Positions 15,084-24,820 of a stretch of 64,000 nt of DNA are shown in pieces. The stretch lies in contig CAIVAU010000107.1 of assembly GCA_903903925.1 (NCBI GenBank), positions 1 through 64,000 on the forward strand, read 5' to 3'. Under the pieces are notes generated by a model. The model did not search any database. It had not been told where the DNA came from and was given only the letters and a program-made list of their open reading frames with translations. The stretch's first letter is position 1. Each line of letters starts with the position of its first letter. The translations under genes and the position numbers were made by a program. The stretch comes from an uncultured cyanobacterium (GTDB lineage Bacteria; Cyanobacteriota; Cyanobacteriia; Cyanobacteriales; Nostocaceae).

Positions 15084-15560
15084 GGCAGGTATCGAATCAC
15101 TAATTACATCAAACTTCTAGAACGTTGGGAGATGGGTTACGCTGAAACCCTGCGCCCAAAATTGTTACTCGGAACTTTCACCCCAACCCCTGGACGCAGC
15201 TTTTCAGAAGTTGTACAAAATATAATTCAGCAAGCTAAAGATGACGGCTTTTTGATTGGTGGAGAACTGGGGGCAGCACTTGCTACATCGTATCTACATC
15301 CACAAAGCGCTACATTACATATCGAGGATAATTATCGGGCGATCGCCACCAAACTCAAGCTGAAACCTAGCCCCCAAGGAGAGATTATTTTTCTAAAACA
15401 GTTTGGTCACCAGAATTTTGGGAATGACTTCCTACTCAATCCCCTTGCCGATCCATTACTCATTCATGCTGAACTGCTGATCGAAAATAATGACCGACGC
15501 AGGGAAACCGCCGAGCGTCTTTTCAGCAAATATATAGACGAGAGGCAAAAAAATGCGTGA
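15084..15560 (+). pseudogene. AbiEi-like type IV antitoxin, 5' truncated
   Basis: Homologous-looking reading begins before the first ATG (15132): GRYRITNYIKLLERWEMGYA, then LRPKLLLGTFTPTPGRSFSE and a long alpha/beta C-terminal part ending ADPLLIHAELLI...RRRETAERLFSKY. I take this as the C-terminal domain of an AbiEi-type antitoxin/regulator of the type IV toxin-antitoxin systems; the family call is moderate. The N-terminal helix-turn-helix part is missing, cut at the junction with the tnsC fragment (15070-15083). Its stop overlaps an ATG (ATGCGTGA) that starts the next frame, as in AbiEi-AbiEii pairs. Confidence 0.5.
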
Positions 15561-15648
15561 AGCCCAAGAAAAACAAGTGCTGGTGGATATCCTGACTGTG
15601 GCTGCGCGTCTAAAGGAGGGCAACTTCCTGCTTAGGCATCCCACCTAG
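15553..15648 (+). pseudogene. First 31 codons of a probable AbiEii-type toxin
   Basis: MREAQEKQVLVDILTVAARL and eleven more residues, starting at ATG 15553 overlapping the previous stop, then a TAG that is part of a MITE terminal repeat. The position fits an AbiEii nucleotidyltransferase, but too little is left to prove it. The rest of the gene is absent on the far side of the MITE. Confidence 0.4.
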
Positions 15649-15753
15649 TGGTCTGTCAAATTCATTTTGATGGGTTCGTAGTGTGAGCGTCTCGCTCACG
15701 AAGCGAGCATCTTGCTCACACTACCCATCAATTTAATCTTGACAGACCACTAG
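15645..15753. mobile_element. 109-bp MITE with perfect 15-bp terminal inverted repeats
   Basis: CTAGTGGTCTGTCAA (15645-15659) and its exact reverse complement TTGACAGACCACTAG (15739-15753) flank a palindromic core. TA near each end suggests TA target duplication, as in IS630/Tc1-type elements. The core contains GTAGTGTGAGC...GCTCACACTAC, also found at 27887-27941. No transposase is coded. Confidence 0.8.
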
Positions 15754-18458
15754 TTGTTTTTTATAGCATAACCGTTTGTCTCGAAGCGATCAGCTAGTCC
15801 GTTGAGTGTCATATTTTCGGCGATCGCATCATGGGGTATTAAGACGTAAACCCAAGGTTTTCCACCGTGATTTAGTTTATAATCAGAGGCATTTTGACAC
15901 CATTTAACTGCTGCTTCCTTTTTAGTAAGCACTTGAGGATCGTCTACCTCATCTCGACTTTTAGGTTCAAGCATATAGATCATCTCTTCTGTCTCAGCGA
16001 CAAAATCGGGTTGATATTCTAGGTACTGTCCATCCCATTTATAATAAATCTGAAATTGTCCCCTCGCAGGCTTAAACCATTTAATGGCATCTCGTTCTAA
16101 AATGATAGATAATACCCTCTCGCCTTCGGATTGGAACTTCTGTTCTGGATAGAGGCATTTAGAGAAGCCTGTAAACAGGTATTTGGACATATTGCTTTTA
16201 TCTGGTGGCGAATACTGATAATCGAGGCATGAGTCATTAGCGTTTCTGGTGTAGGCGCTATCTTTTAGGGTTGTAAAACCTTTACTGATTTTGACTTCAT
16301 AACCCGATGTCTCTTCCCAGAAATGTTTTTGCATTTGGCTATGGATAGAATTAGCAATTTCAATTTGCTGAAAACGTAAAATATTTCGTGTATCATCTTC
16401 CGAGAATTGGGCGAGATAATTTACTACTTGACCAGCTAGGTCATAGAGCAAATCGGCGTGTTCGTCATAGGAAATATCATCAAATTTGACTAGACTTCTG
16501 ACAATATAGTTTTCTATCCGAGATTCTTCAAAGTTTGTTTTCTTTATTTCCATTGATGTAGATTCATTAGTTGCTAGAGATTGAATATATAATTCTTTTA
16601 GGGATGTAAAGAGATGATGTAAGCCTGTCATATCTAGGGAAAAAGACCTAAAACCTGATCGCACTTCTCCTTTAGGGAGGATAATAATTTTGGGAATATC
16701 AATGGTTTGCTGGATTACTAAATTAGTTGTTTTAGCAACAATTGCTTCAATATTTGGTGGTGGAGTTATACCTTCAATTTCCATTTGTTCAGGCTGATAT
16801 TCTCTAGCCACTGCTTCACGCACCATTGCCTGAACTTTTGGTGATGAGAGGTATGCTGTAGTTGGTACTTCTTCAGGGTTATTCTCAAGATTTACAATTG
16901 CTTGGTAAGTCAGATGTGCGATCTTTTGTTCTATTGGCGATTCAAATATAGGTGGCTGAGTATCGTTGATTTCTGTTTCGGACGAGTTTATTGTTTGTAC
17001 AATCGGAATCCCTAAATTGTGAGCTAGTTTCGGCTGTGAAACTACCGTTTTCATTCTTTGTTGTAAATCTTCGGGGGTGAGGAGAATTTGTTGCAACTGA
17101 ATTTGTGATTCTGGGCGTTTTGCTTCTTCGATAATCTCTTGAAATTTATCATGGGCAACAATGTTAAGGCGATCTACAATGCTTATACCTGTGCGCTTTC
17201 CATAGGGTAAACGTAATCCCCGCCCAATCGATTGTTCGATCAATATTTTAGAATTTGCGGCTCTTAAAGGTACGATAGTATAAAGGTTAGTCACATCCCA
17301 GCCTTCTTTGAGCATATTGACATGAATAACTATCTCAGTTGGTTCATCTGGATGTTCTACTTTAAGTAGTCGTTCTACCATTTCATCTTCTTGAGGGCCT
17401 GTTTTACTGGAATCAACTTGAATAACTTTATCTTTGTAGTACCCCTCTGAAAATCTATCGGATTTTATTAGTTCTACAAGTTGTGTGGCATGGGTGGTGT
17501 CACGGGCAATGACAAGCATAAATGGTTTGACAAGTGGCATACCAGTTTGGAGGGCATAGGCTTCTAATTCAGCTTTAATATTTTCGTGCAGATATATTCC
17601 GTCTTCTAGTTTTAGTTGCTCGATCGCTTCTGGTAACAATGCTGCAGGATTTAAGTCTTTGCGGGTGACGACGGCAGGATCTTTAACAAACCCATCTTTC
17701 ATTGCACGTCCAAGGGGATAGTCATAGATAATATTTTTAAAGGGTACAGACCCCCTACTGGTTTCTACAAAGGGTGTGGCTGTTAATTCTAGCCCCATTA
17801 ATGGTTTTAATTCGTTAATGGCGCGAAGTCCTGCTGTGGCTCGATATCGGTGGGATTCATCCATTAAGATTACTAGGTCTTTTAACTCGGATAGATAATC
17901 AAAATAGCTTTCGCCAATATATTCAGATAATCGCTTGATTTTTGGGATTTTGCCACCGCGCACTTCAGAGTTAATTTTTGAGATATTAAAAATATTGATT
18001 TTGCAATGGATAAAATCAGTAATAATAGATGATTTTTCGTAGTTATCACCTGTGATGATTTCTGGTGGATTGATCGCAAATTCAGAAATACCTGTAAATA
18101 CATATTTTGATGTGTTAGGCGTGAAATCAGTAATCAGTTTTTTATAAATGGTTAAATTAGGTGCTAAAACAAAGAAGTTTTTAATGGCATGAGCTTGGTT
18201 TAGGTAGCTGATAAAAGCCCCCATTAGTCGCGTTTTTCCAACACCTGTTGCTAGTGCGAAACATAGTGATGGAAAGTCTCGCTCGAAGTCGGTAACTGTT
18301 GGAAATTCTTTCCTGATGGCGGCTAAACTTGTTGCTATATCTGATTGTCCTTTGATGGGCAAGAGTTCACAAATGCGAGCCAGAATTTCTAATGATTCTC
18401 GTTGGGGATGACGCAAGCTGAGACGATTAGCAATGTTATTAACAAATTGATTGATCAT
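15750..18458 (-). CDS. res: Type III restriction enzyme, Res subunit
   Basis: 902 residues. An SF2 helicase core is clear: Walker A ATGVGKT (70-76), motif II DESHRYR (about 204), motif III LTATP, motif VI QSIGRGLRLPYG. The C-terminal endonuclease shows PDF...E-P-K (YQPDFVAETEE, then LEPKS), a PD-(D/E)xK site. It overlaps the mod stop by ATGA, the usual mod-res coupling. Cuts DNA when two unmethylated sites are met head to head, after ATP-driven sliding or diffusion (family knowledge). The TAG stop lies in the terminal repeat of the MITE, so the last residues may differ from the original end; the nuclease motif is upstream and intact. Confidence 0.9.
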   Translation of the reverse strand: MINQFVNNIANRLSLRHPQRESLEILARICELLPIKGQSDIATSLAAIRKEFPTVTDFERDFPSLCFALATGVGKTRLMGAFISYLNQAHAIKNFFVLAPNLTIYKKLITDFTPNTSKYVFTGISEFAINPPEIITGDNYEKSSIITDFIHCKINIFNISKINSEVRGGKIPKIKRLSEYIGESYFDYLSELKDLVILMDESHRYRATAGLRAINELKPLMGLELTATPFVETSRGSVPFKNIIYDYPLGRAMKDGFVKDPAVVTRKDLNPAALLPEAIEQLKLEDGIYLHENIKAELEAYALQTGMPLVKPFMLVIARDTTHATQLVELIKSDRFSEGYYKDKVIQVDSSKTGPQEDEMVERLLKVEHPDEPTEIVIHVNMLKEGWDVTNLYTIVPLRAANSKILIEQSIGRGLRLPYGKRTGISIVDRLNIVAHDKFQEIIEEAKRPESQIQLQQILLTPEDLQQRMKTVVSQPKLAHNLGIPIVQTINSSETEINDTQPPIFESPIEQKIAHLTYQAIVNLENNPEEVPTTAYLSSPKVQAMVREAVAREYQPEQMEIEGITPPPNIEAIVAKTTNLVIQQTIDIPKIIILPKGEVRSGFRSFSLDMTGLHHLFTSLKELYIQSLATNESTSMEIKKTNFEESRIENYIVRSLVKFDDISYDEHADLLYDLAGQVVNYLAQFSEDDTRNILRFQQIEIANSIHSQMQKHFWEETSGYEVKISKGFTTLKDSAYTRNANDSCLDYQYSPPDKSNMSKYLFTGFSKCLYPEQKFQSEGERVLSIILERDAIKWFKPARGQFQIYYKWDGQYLEYQPDFVAETEEMIYMLEPKSRDEVDDPQVLTKKEAAVKWCQNASDYKLNHGGKPWVYVLIPHDAIAENMTLNGLADRFETNGYAIKNN

Positions 18459-20095
18459 AGGTTGTCCATGTCAAATAGTGATAGTTGTCCGATTTGTGGG
18501 GGTACTTTAGGAAGATTTTCGATTTTGAGGCTGTAATCGTCGTGTCCCCATTCGCAGCGTGAAAGTATTTCTTTAGGAATTTTCTTGATCGTGAGATTTG
18601 AGAATATATCGGTTTTGCCACGAAAGGCGCTACATAAAACAAGTAGAGTGCGCTCTTGTCCTACTTCATCAGAAAGTTTAGATAATTGTTCGTGACTGAG
18701 ATTTTGTGTAGTGACATAAATAAAATCTCGTTCGGTGGAGTAACCATGTTGCCAGTAGAAGGTATCCGATGGTGCGTAGGTAAAGCCTTCAATTTTGCAT
18801 AGTGCTTCAGCTAACATGGCGGAGTTGTAGGTTTTATTGATAATCCAGTTATCCCATTTGTCTTTTTCTAGCAGTGATGGCGCAAGATGATAGTAACGAA
18901 ACCCACCGCCACCTTTCCAGTTAACTGCTTGGGTGATACCCCCTTTGTCTTCGCCATCAATTACTTTGTGGAGTCGGGGAATAATATGAGTATGACAATG
19001 TTCACCTAGTTCAATCATGATCCAACGTCGTCCCATTTTGTGGGCTACTGCGCCTGTTGTTCCTGAACCTGCGAAGGAATCTAACACTACATCATTAAGA
19101 TTTGTTGCAATTTCTAGAACTCGCTGGATTAACCTTTCTGGCTTGGGTGTAATAAAGTCATCTGCAATAGAAGAACTGCCTAATACCGTGCGAATCTCTT
19201 TTCGAGCAGCATCGGTATGACTTGCGTATTCGTGTAACCAAAGTGTTTGTGGTACAGTTCCCTGATTTTTTAACAAATGCTTATATCGTTTGTAGGCTGG
19301 TTTATTAGATAAGCCATCTTTCCCCCAATACACAAGATCTTCTCGAATATTTTGTTCATGGGTATCTTTTGAATAACGCCAAACGGAAGTTTTTTTTGGT
19401 AAAATTTTCTCCTTAGTATTTGGCTGAATGATAGGATAGTAAAGATTAGGGCGTTCTTCAGAACTTTTATTACACGTATAGTTATCGATACGAAAAGTTC
19501 CTTTTTCATCTGTATATCGATACTGACGATCTTTTTCTTCTGTTCTTGTTAAAAGGTTTCTTTGCCAAGCCTCGCTCTTTCTATAAACAAGTACATGGTC
19601 ATGCATTGGGGCAATAGTTTTATGATCATTTGCAACTGCATATTTCTTCTGCCAGATTACATTCGCTACAAAATTTGCCCGTCCAAAAATCTCATCACAC
19701 ACCACTTTTAAATAATGCACCTCATTATCATCAATTGTGATCCACAACGAACCATCATCAGACATTAAATTACGAAGAATTTCTAAGCGTTCTCTCATCA
19801 ATGAGAGCCAAATAGAATGCTCCAATCCATCATCATAGTGAGTAAATGCGCTCCCCGTGTTATATGGCGGATCGATACATACACACTTAACTTTTCCTGC
19901 AAACTCTGACTCTAAAGCTTTTAGAGCTAACAAGTTATCCCCAAAAATCAAGCGATTATCAAAAATATCATTTTCACTTACCCGATGTGCAGCATGATAA
20001 GACTTCTCCGCATCCTCCAATAGAATTCGTGGCTCTAATTTCGGGCGAATTTCCTTACCAATCCATGTTAGTTCGAGTCTCTGCTTTTTATCCAT
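18455..20095 (-). CDS. mod: Type III modification methyltransferase, Mod subunit
   Basis: 546 residues from ATG 20095. Motif IV DPPYNTG (75-81) comes before motif I FAGSGTT (about 345), the order of beta-class N6-adenine/N4-cytosine methylases, as in type III Mod proteins. The central variable part (about 150-290) would be target recognition. It methylates one strand of the recognition site and is required with Res for cutting. The C-terminus QLSLFDMDNL ends in a TGA that overlaps the res ATG. The AIPR gene lies 21 bases upstream on the same strand, so the three form one operon. Confidence 0.9.
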   Translation of the reverse strand: MDKKQRLELTWIGKEIRPKLEPRILLEDAEKSYHAAHRVSENDIFDNRLIFGDNLLALKALESEFAGKVKCVCIDPPYNTGSAFTHYDDGLEHSIWLSLMRERLEILRNLMSDDGSLWITIDDNEVHYLKVVCDEIFGRANFVANVIWQKKYAVANDHKTIAPMHDHVLVYRKSEAWQRNLLTRTEEKDRQYRYTDEKGTFRIDNYTCNKSSEERPNLYYPIIQPNTKEKILPKKTSVWRYSKDTHEQNIREDLVYWGKDGLSNKPAYKRYKHLLKNQGTVPQTLWLHEYASHTDAARKEIRTVLGSSSIADDFITPKPERLIQRVLEIATNLNDVVLDSFAGSGTTGAVAHKMGRRWIMIELGEHCHTHIIPRLHKVIDGEDKGGITQAVNWKGGGGFRYYHLAPSLLEKDKWDNWIINKTYNSAMLAEALCKIEGFTYAPSDTFYWQHGYSTERDFIYVTTQNLSHEQLSKLSDEVGQERTLLVLCSAFRGKTDIFSNLTIKKIPKEILSRCEWGHDDYSLKIENLPKVPPQIGQLSLFDMDNL

Positions 20096-20116
20096 AATTA
20101 TTTTCTATATTAAAAG

Positions 20117-21817
20117 TTAAACTGTAGGTGTATTCGTATTTTTAGTCTGATCATCCCTACGAGCCAACTCCTGCATCACTTCACTAGTTAAATGTACTAC
20201 ATCCGTTAAATTCTTAAAAATAGCAAGATATCCCTTCTGGTCATTGCCGAATTGAGATTCAGCAACATTATAAATTAATTCAGCAATCTCTAGCCCAATT
20301 CGTGAAAGCTCAGTCTTATCAGATGCTGACAAATCAACCTCTAGCTTATTGAGCAAAGATTTATGACGTCTTGATACAATATCCAGAATAAAAAACCTAC
20401 CATGCCTATAGAACATCTTGCGGCGATTTTCCGTCTCCGCTTTCTCAGAAGCTGCAAAAATCTGATCAAGATATTGAAATATTTTTACATAACGACAAAG
20501 CGTAACTCCTGAAATCTCATGACTAAAAAGTGTCGAATAATAACGGTTATAAAGCTGACCAATTTCTCTCTTGGCGGCAACAACTATTTCTGTATTACCG
20601 CTAAAACAAGCAAGGGCGATCGCAGCCCGTTCTATCGTAATCGCATCCTGACTATCCGCCGATGGTCGATATTGATAAACGATTTTCGATATCATCAACT
20701 CTTGACGCAAACGCTCTTGGTTTGGATCTAACGCCGCAAAATAAACATCTCGCACAGTATTTTGCTTATTCCTTGCTTTAGTAATCTCTACCCCAATACT
20801 ATCTGCTGCTACCCCTACTTCAATGATCGTAACCAGTAACTTGGCATCAGGAGATATCGAGCCATTAGTGCTATGAGCAGAAGCAATTGCCCCAACTGTC
20901 TGCGCTCCATTAACTACCGAAAATCCCTGTAAAGTAAATGGACATGATTCGTGTTTATACCCAGGTGGTAAAACAATGGTAGAACAAGTAATCGTCAGTC
21001 CGTTATTAAGATAAAACAATTCAGAAGGTTTATTGGCTACAGTATCAGCGATCGCTAAGTTAACATCCTCTTTACCAAGGTAATAGCGGATATTCTTCTG
21101 AAACAGTAACTTATTATACCGCTGATATAAAGATGCAAGCTCAGAGGCCCTAACTAATCCATAAAAAGCCCTGCGAGGCTGCTTTAAATGATGCCAGTTC
21201 TCTAAGGTCAAGACCACATCAATAGAGGAGACCGCTTGTTTTGCTGTCAACCAACCATGCGTTATCCCAATATTTATATCTTTCCATTCAAAACGTTCAA
21301 TAACCTGATTCATTTCAGTCTTTAACTGATTAAGATCAGTAATTACATGAGAGCCAAGGCTTCCATCCAAATATACATTACAGCCAACTATTGTTAGCCC
21401 GTTTGTATCTAAAGCATCCTCAACATCTTGCTGCAATCGGGAAAAAGCTTCATTAAATTTTTGAAACCGTTTATGTACTAGATCCCGAATTCCATCACAA
21501 AATTTTTTATTATCACCCATGTTTGGGGCATTCCCTGCCTTAGCCTGCACCAACCAAAGCAAGTTTTGAATCTGATCAAAATAAACGGCATCAATCCCAT
21601 TATCATTCTCTCCATTGATAATTGAGTTAGCAGCTTGAGCAGGAGTAATATCAGCAAGATTAGCGATCGCAAATGCCGCTAAAGAGCGACTCAGACGATT
21701 TCTCTCGTGTTCGGCTGGTTTCCAATTCCTCGGAAGTTGGGGAATCATAGGGAAATAATCTTGCTTTAGCACCTCAATAATTTGAGTTTTTTGGGCATTA
21801 GTATTTTGCTTAGACAT
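20117..21817 (-). CDS. AIPR-family abortive infection protein with a nuclease-like N-terminus
   Basis: 566 residues. The AIPR signature is clear in the middle: FYLNNGLTITC, then FSVVNGAQTVGAI, and a region around ITKARNKQNTV. The first 100 residues contain DNGIDAVYFD and, after a beta strand, LVQAK (91-93), which can be read as the D...QxK of a PD-(D/E)xK fold. It is the first gene of the operon with mod and res. Members of the family are linked to phage resistance and are often next to restriction systems; the exact activity is not settled. It could limit damage or act as backup if restriction fails (inference). Confidence 0.8.
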   Translation of the reverse strand: MSKQNTNAQKTQIIEVLKQDYFPMIPQLPRNWKPAEHERNRLSRSLAAFAIANLADITPAQAANSIINGENDNGIDAVYFDQIQNLLWLVQAKAGNAPNMGDNKKFCDGIRDLVHKRFQKFNEAFSRLQQDVEDALDTNGLTIVGCNVYLDGSLGSHVITDLNQLKTEMNQVIERFEWKDINIGITHGWLTAKQAVSSIDVVLTLENWHHLKQPRRAFYGLVRASELASLYQRYNKLLFQKNIRYYLGKEDVNLAIADTVANKPSELFYLNNGLTITCSTIVLPPGYKHESCPFTLQGFSVVNGAQTVGAIASAHSTNGSISPDAKLLVTIIEVGVAADSIGVEITKARNKQNTVRDVYFAALDPNQERLRQELMISKIVYQYRPSADSQDAITIERAAIALACFSGNTEIVVAAKREIGQLYNRYYSTLFSHEISGVTLCRYVKIFQYLDQIFAASEKAETENRRKMFYRHGRFFILDIVSRRHKSLLNKLEVDLSASDKTELSRIGLEIAELIYNVAESQFGNDQKGYLAIFKNLTDVVHLTSEVMQELARRDDQTKNTNTPTV

Positions 21818-22270
21818 TGAGCGATCACTACTATTTTAATTGCTTTTAATACATTTGCTACTAATAAATGTTTGTCGCAACATCTGTAGAGATGTGCGTA
21901 ACAGATCAAAGGAGCAAATGGATAGTCCGGTAAGATTGTAATCTGGCATACTAGTACTACATGAAAAAATGCAATTTACTAAGGATAACAGAGCAAGACC
22001 GATGCTGTAGAGTTTTTATCTAGCACTCAAAGCTTACTCCGAGCGTTTGCCTATCATTTGCACTGGGGATTTAATCAAGGAAGGTGACTCTTTTATGCTG
22101 AAAAACCCTCGAAACTTTGGTTTTTATCCAGAAGAGGAGACAAATTAACAGTTTTTGCGTAAATACTGACTCAAAGATGAGGAAGATACGAAAGATGTAC
22201 TGACGTACCATTTTAAGATCGCTTTCAGGGATAATTCCTTTTAGGTAGCAGCTAGAGCGGAGAAACCACC
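21818..22270. other. Non-coding stretch, divergent promoter region with a leader ORF candidate
   Basis: 453 bases between divergent genes. The only coding-like element is a 17-codon frame ATG 22095 to TAA 22148, preceded by AAGGAAGGTGA, a good ribosome site. It could be a leader peptide for the downstream gene or chance. No RNA gene is recognised. Confidence 0.35.
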
Positions 22271-24820
22271 ATGACATCTCCAGACACATTAATATGGCTA
22301 CAAGAGCGCACGGCATTAGGAATTCTGTCAGATGCGCCCTTGAATGCGATCGCCCAAGTCATCGAAGAACAAGTTATTCCAGCAAACCACCGTCTAGTGA
22401 CTGAAGGCACACCTCCAGAAGCACTCTACATTATTCAACAAGGTCAACTAGAAAGCAGCAGTACCAATCAAACAAACCCAGCCTTAGCTGTTGGGTTCCT
22501 CCCAGGAGCAGTCATTCATCTCCAAGAGCTATTATTAGATGAGTTAGCTCACCGCACAATTACAACTGTAACAGAATGCCGCCTGTGGGTTGTACCTGCG
22601 GCTAAATTTCGGGAATTAGTCACCCAATACCCGGATATTAATCAGGCTGTTTCCCGCCAGATGGCTCAAGACTTGGCACAATTAACATCTGCCCTCACCT
22701 ACGAACAAGAACGTTCCCTAGCCTTACGACCCTATTTAGTCACCAAAGCACAACGTGGAATTGTCGGGACAAGTCGCTATGCAGTGCGTCTGCGAGAGGA
22801 AATTAGAAACGCAGCCACAGATCGCAAGTCAGTCTTGATTTTTGGGGAACCAGGACTAGAAAAAGACAACATCGCTGCCCTGATCCACTTTGGTTCTGCA
22901 AAGCGGCGAGAACCAATTGTTAAAGTTCAATGTGGTCTTCTTCAGACGAGTGGTGCTGACTTGTTTGGTCGCGTTGGGGGTAAACCAGGATGGCTGGAAT
23001 GGTTGGGGGAAGGCACTCTAGTTCTTAACAACATTCACGACACACCCCCGGAATTGTTGCCATTATTAACTCATTTAATCCAATCAAATACGTATAATCC
23101 CGTAACTCGTTCGGAAGAACCCACCACTGAACCCCGCGTCAGTCAAGTCCGGATCTTAATCATTGCAGAAAATACACAGCCGAAAATAGAGCGTGCTGTT
23201 GGTCAAATCATCAAAGTGCCACCGCTACGGGTGCGAAAAACTGATATCAAAGCACAGGTGGATTACTACATTAGTCTCTACTGTCAAGCAAGTGGTATCC
23301 CTAAACCTAAAATCACACCAGAAGCTTTGCGCCGCCTACAATCCTATGATTTTCCTGGCAACCTCAAAGAGTTGAAAAATTTGGTGGAACGGGCAATAGT
23401 GCAAGCAGGGGAGGCAAAAGAGTTAACAGAAGAAATTTTCTGGCCAGCCCAAGCTAAGAAAAAGCAATTACGTCTCAATCTGTTGAATGTTTATCCTAAT
23501 CTACGGCAGTTTCTGCGTAGTCCTTGGTGGCCTGATCGGATTAACTATGGCTTGACTTTAACTGTGTTTGCCATCATTGTTGGGGTGCTATTTGTTGGTC
23601 CCCAAAGTCGCGATCGCAATTTTGCTTTAAATCTATTCTGGGCTTGGTGGTGGCCCTTAATCCTGCTAGCATTTCCCTTTTTAGGTCGTGCTTGGTGTGC
23701 TGTATGTCCCTTCATGATTTACGGAGAAGTCACACAAAAGTTGTCTTTATGGCTGTTTCCTCGACAACTGAAAAAATGGCCTAGACAACAGGCTGAAAAA
23801 TGGGGTGGATGGTTTCTCTTTGGGCTATTTACCCTGATTTTTTTGTGGGAAGAACTCTGGGACTTAGAAAATACTGCCTACCTCTCTGCTTGTTTGCTGC
23901 TGTTAATTACTGCTGGGGCAATGATTTTCTCTGCTATTTTTGAGCGGCGGTTTTGGTGTCGGTATCTTTGCCCCATTGGCGGGATGAATGGCTTATTTGC
24001 CAAACTATCAATGACCGAACTACGGGCACAACAGGGTATCTGTTCTGCTACTTGTACTACGTATCAATGCTATAAAGGTGGACCCCAAAAAGGTGAGGGG
24101 ATGGAGACTCTTGGTTGTCCTTTATACTCTCACCCAGCACAGTTGGAAGATAATAGAGACTGTGTGCTGTGCATGACTTGTCTCAAAGCCTGTCCTCATC
24201 GTTCCGTGGAGTTCAATTTACGTCCCCCTGGAATTGAACTGTGGACAACTCATGTCCCTCGCAACTATGAAGTCGCACTGTTATTTTTAATGTTGGGTGG
24301 AGTGTATCTTCATCGTTTACCAGAGTTGCAATCTTGGTTGGGATTACAAGTAGATTTAACACTGTTTTGGCAACACTTGGGGTTATCTCTCCTTGCTTTG
24401 ACTATCCCAGTGGTTGTACCATTTGCCGCCTACCGCTTGATGAAGTTTTTTTATTGGTTTAATCATAATATATTTCAAAATCCTAAGCCTCGACCATTTG
24501 TAGAGCTTGCCTATGGTTACTTACCATTAGTATTAGGTGGTAACTTAGCTCACTATCTACTCTTGGGTTTAGGAGAAGGGGGGCGGATTTTACCTATAGC
24601 TTTTGCTACCTTCGGTTTTGAGGGTGAGCAATTACCTATTTTGGTGGCGCATCCAGCAGTGATTGCCTTTTTGCAAGGCGTCACCCTAATTTTTTCAGTT
24701 TTGCTCACGATAGTGTTAACGCAGAAAATCGCTCGTCAACCTATGCGATCACTCCTTTGGCAACACTTGGCAGCAATAGGTTTAGGAGTCAGTCTGTGGA
24801 GGATTATTGTGTCTGGCTAA
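22271..24820 (+). CDS. cNMP-binding / sigma-54-type AAA+ / polyferredoxin membrane fusion protein
   Basis: 849 residues from ATG 22271 with GGAG upstream. Residues 10-140: cyclic-nucleotide-binding fold (NHRLVTEGTPPEALYIIQQG). Residues about 160-390: AAA+ domain of the sigma-54 activator type, but degenerate: Walker A region is GEPGLEKDN, the GAFTGA loop is absent, and the second motif is LVLNNIHD instead of a DE box. YDFPGNLKELKNLVERA is well kept. Then about 420-849: several membrane helices with NapH/CcoG-like motifs WCAVCPFMIYGE and WCRYLCPIGG, and ferredoxin cysteines CVLCMTCLKACP. It probably moves electrons in the membrane under control of a signal domain. The ATPase is unlikely to activate sigma-54, which cyanobacteria lack. 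Substrate unknown. Confidence 0.8.
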   Translation: MTSPDTLIWLQERTALGILSDAPLNAIAQVIEEQVIPANHRLVTEGTPPEALYIIQQGQLESSSTNQTNPALAVGFLPGAVIHLQELLLDELAHRTITTVTECRLWVVPAAKFRELVTQYPDINQAVSRQMAQDLAQLTSALTYEQERSLALRPYLVTKAQRGIVGTSRYAVRLREEIRNAATDRKSVLIFGEPGLEKDNIAALIHFGSAKRREPIVKVQCGLLQTSGADLFGRVGGKPGWLEWLGEGTLVLNNIHDTPPELLPLLTHLIQSNTYNPVTRSEEPTTEPRVSQVRILIIAENTQPKIERAVGQIIKVPPLRVRKTDIKAQVDYYISLYCQASGIPKPKITPEALRRLQSYDFPGNLKELKNLVERAIVQAGEAKELTEEIFWPAQAKKKQLRLNLLNVYPNLRQFLRSPWWPDRINYGLTLTVFAIIVGVLFVGPQSRDRNFALNLFWAWWWPLILLAFPFLGRAWCAVCPFMIYGEVTQKLSLWLFPRQLKKWPRQQAEKWGGWFLFGLFTLIFLWEELWDLENTAYLSACLLLLITAGAMIFSAIFERRFWCRYLCPIGGMNGLFAKLSMTELRAQQGICSATCTTYQCYKGGPQKGEGMETLGCPLYSHPAQLEDNRDCVLCMTCLKACPHRSVEFNLRPPGIELWTTHVPRNYEVALLFLMLGGVYLHRLPELQSWLGLQVDLTLFWQHLGLSLLALTIPVVVPFAAYRLMKFFYWFNHNIFQNPKPRPFVELAYGYLPLVLGGNLAHYLLLGLGEGGRILPIAFATFGFEGEQLPILVAHPAVIAFLQGVTLIFSVLLTIVLTQKIARQPMRSLLWQHLAAIGLGVSLWRIIVSG

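Noticed and set aside
14013-15130. CAST left end (LE) repeats near tnsC
   Set aside because: I searched by eye for the expected short TnsB-binding repeats beyond the tnsC fragment and saw none, consistent with loss of that end.
22071-22316. 81-codon minus-strand frame
   Set aside because: Runs into the well-supported fusion gene start and reads as a shadow frame with unusual composition.
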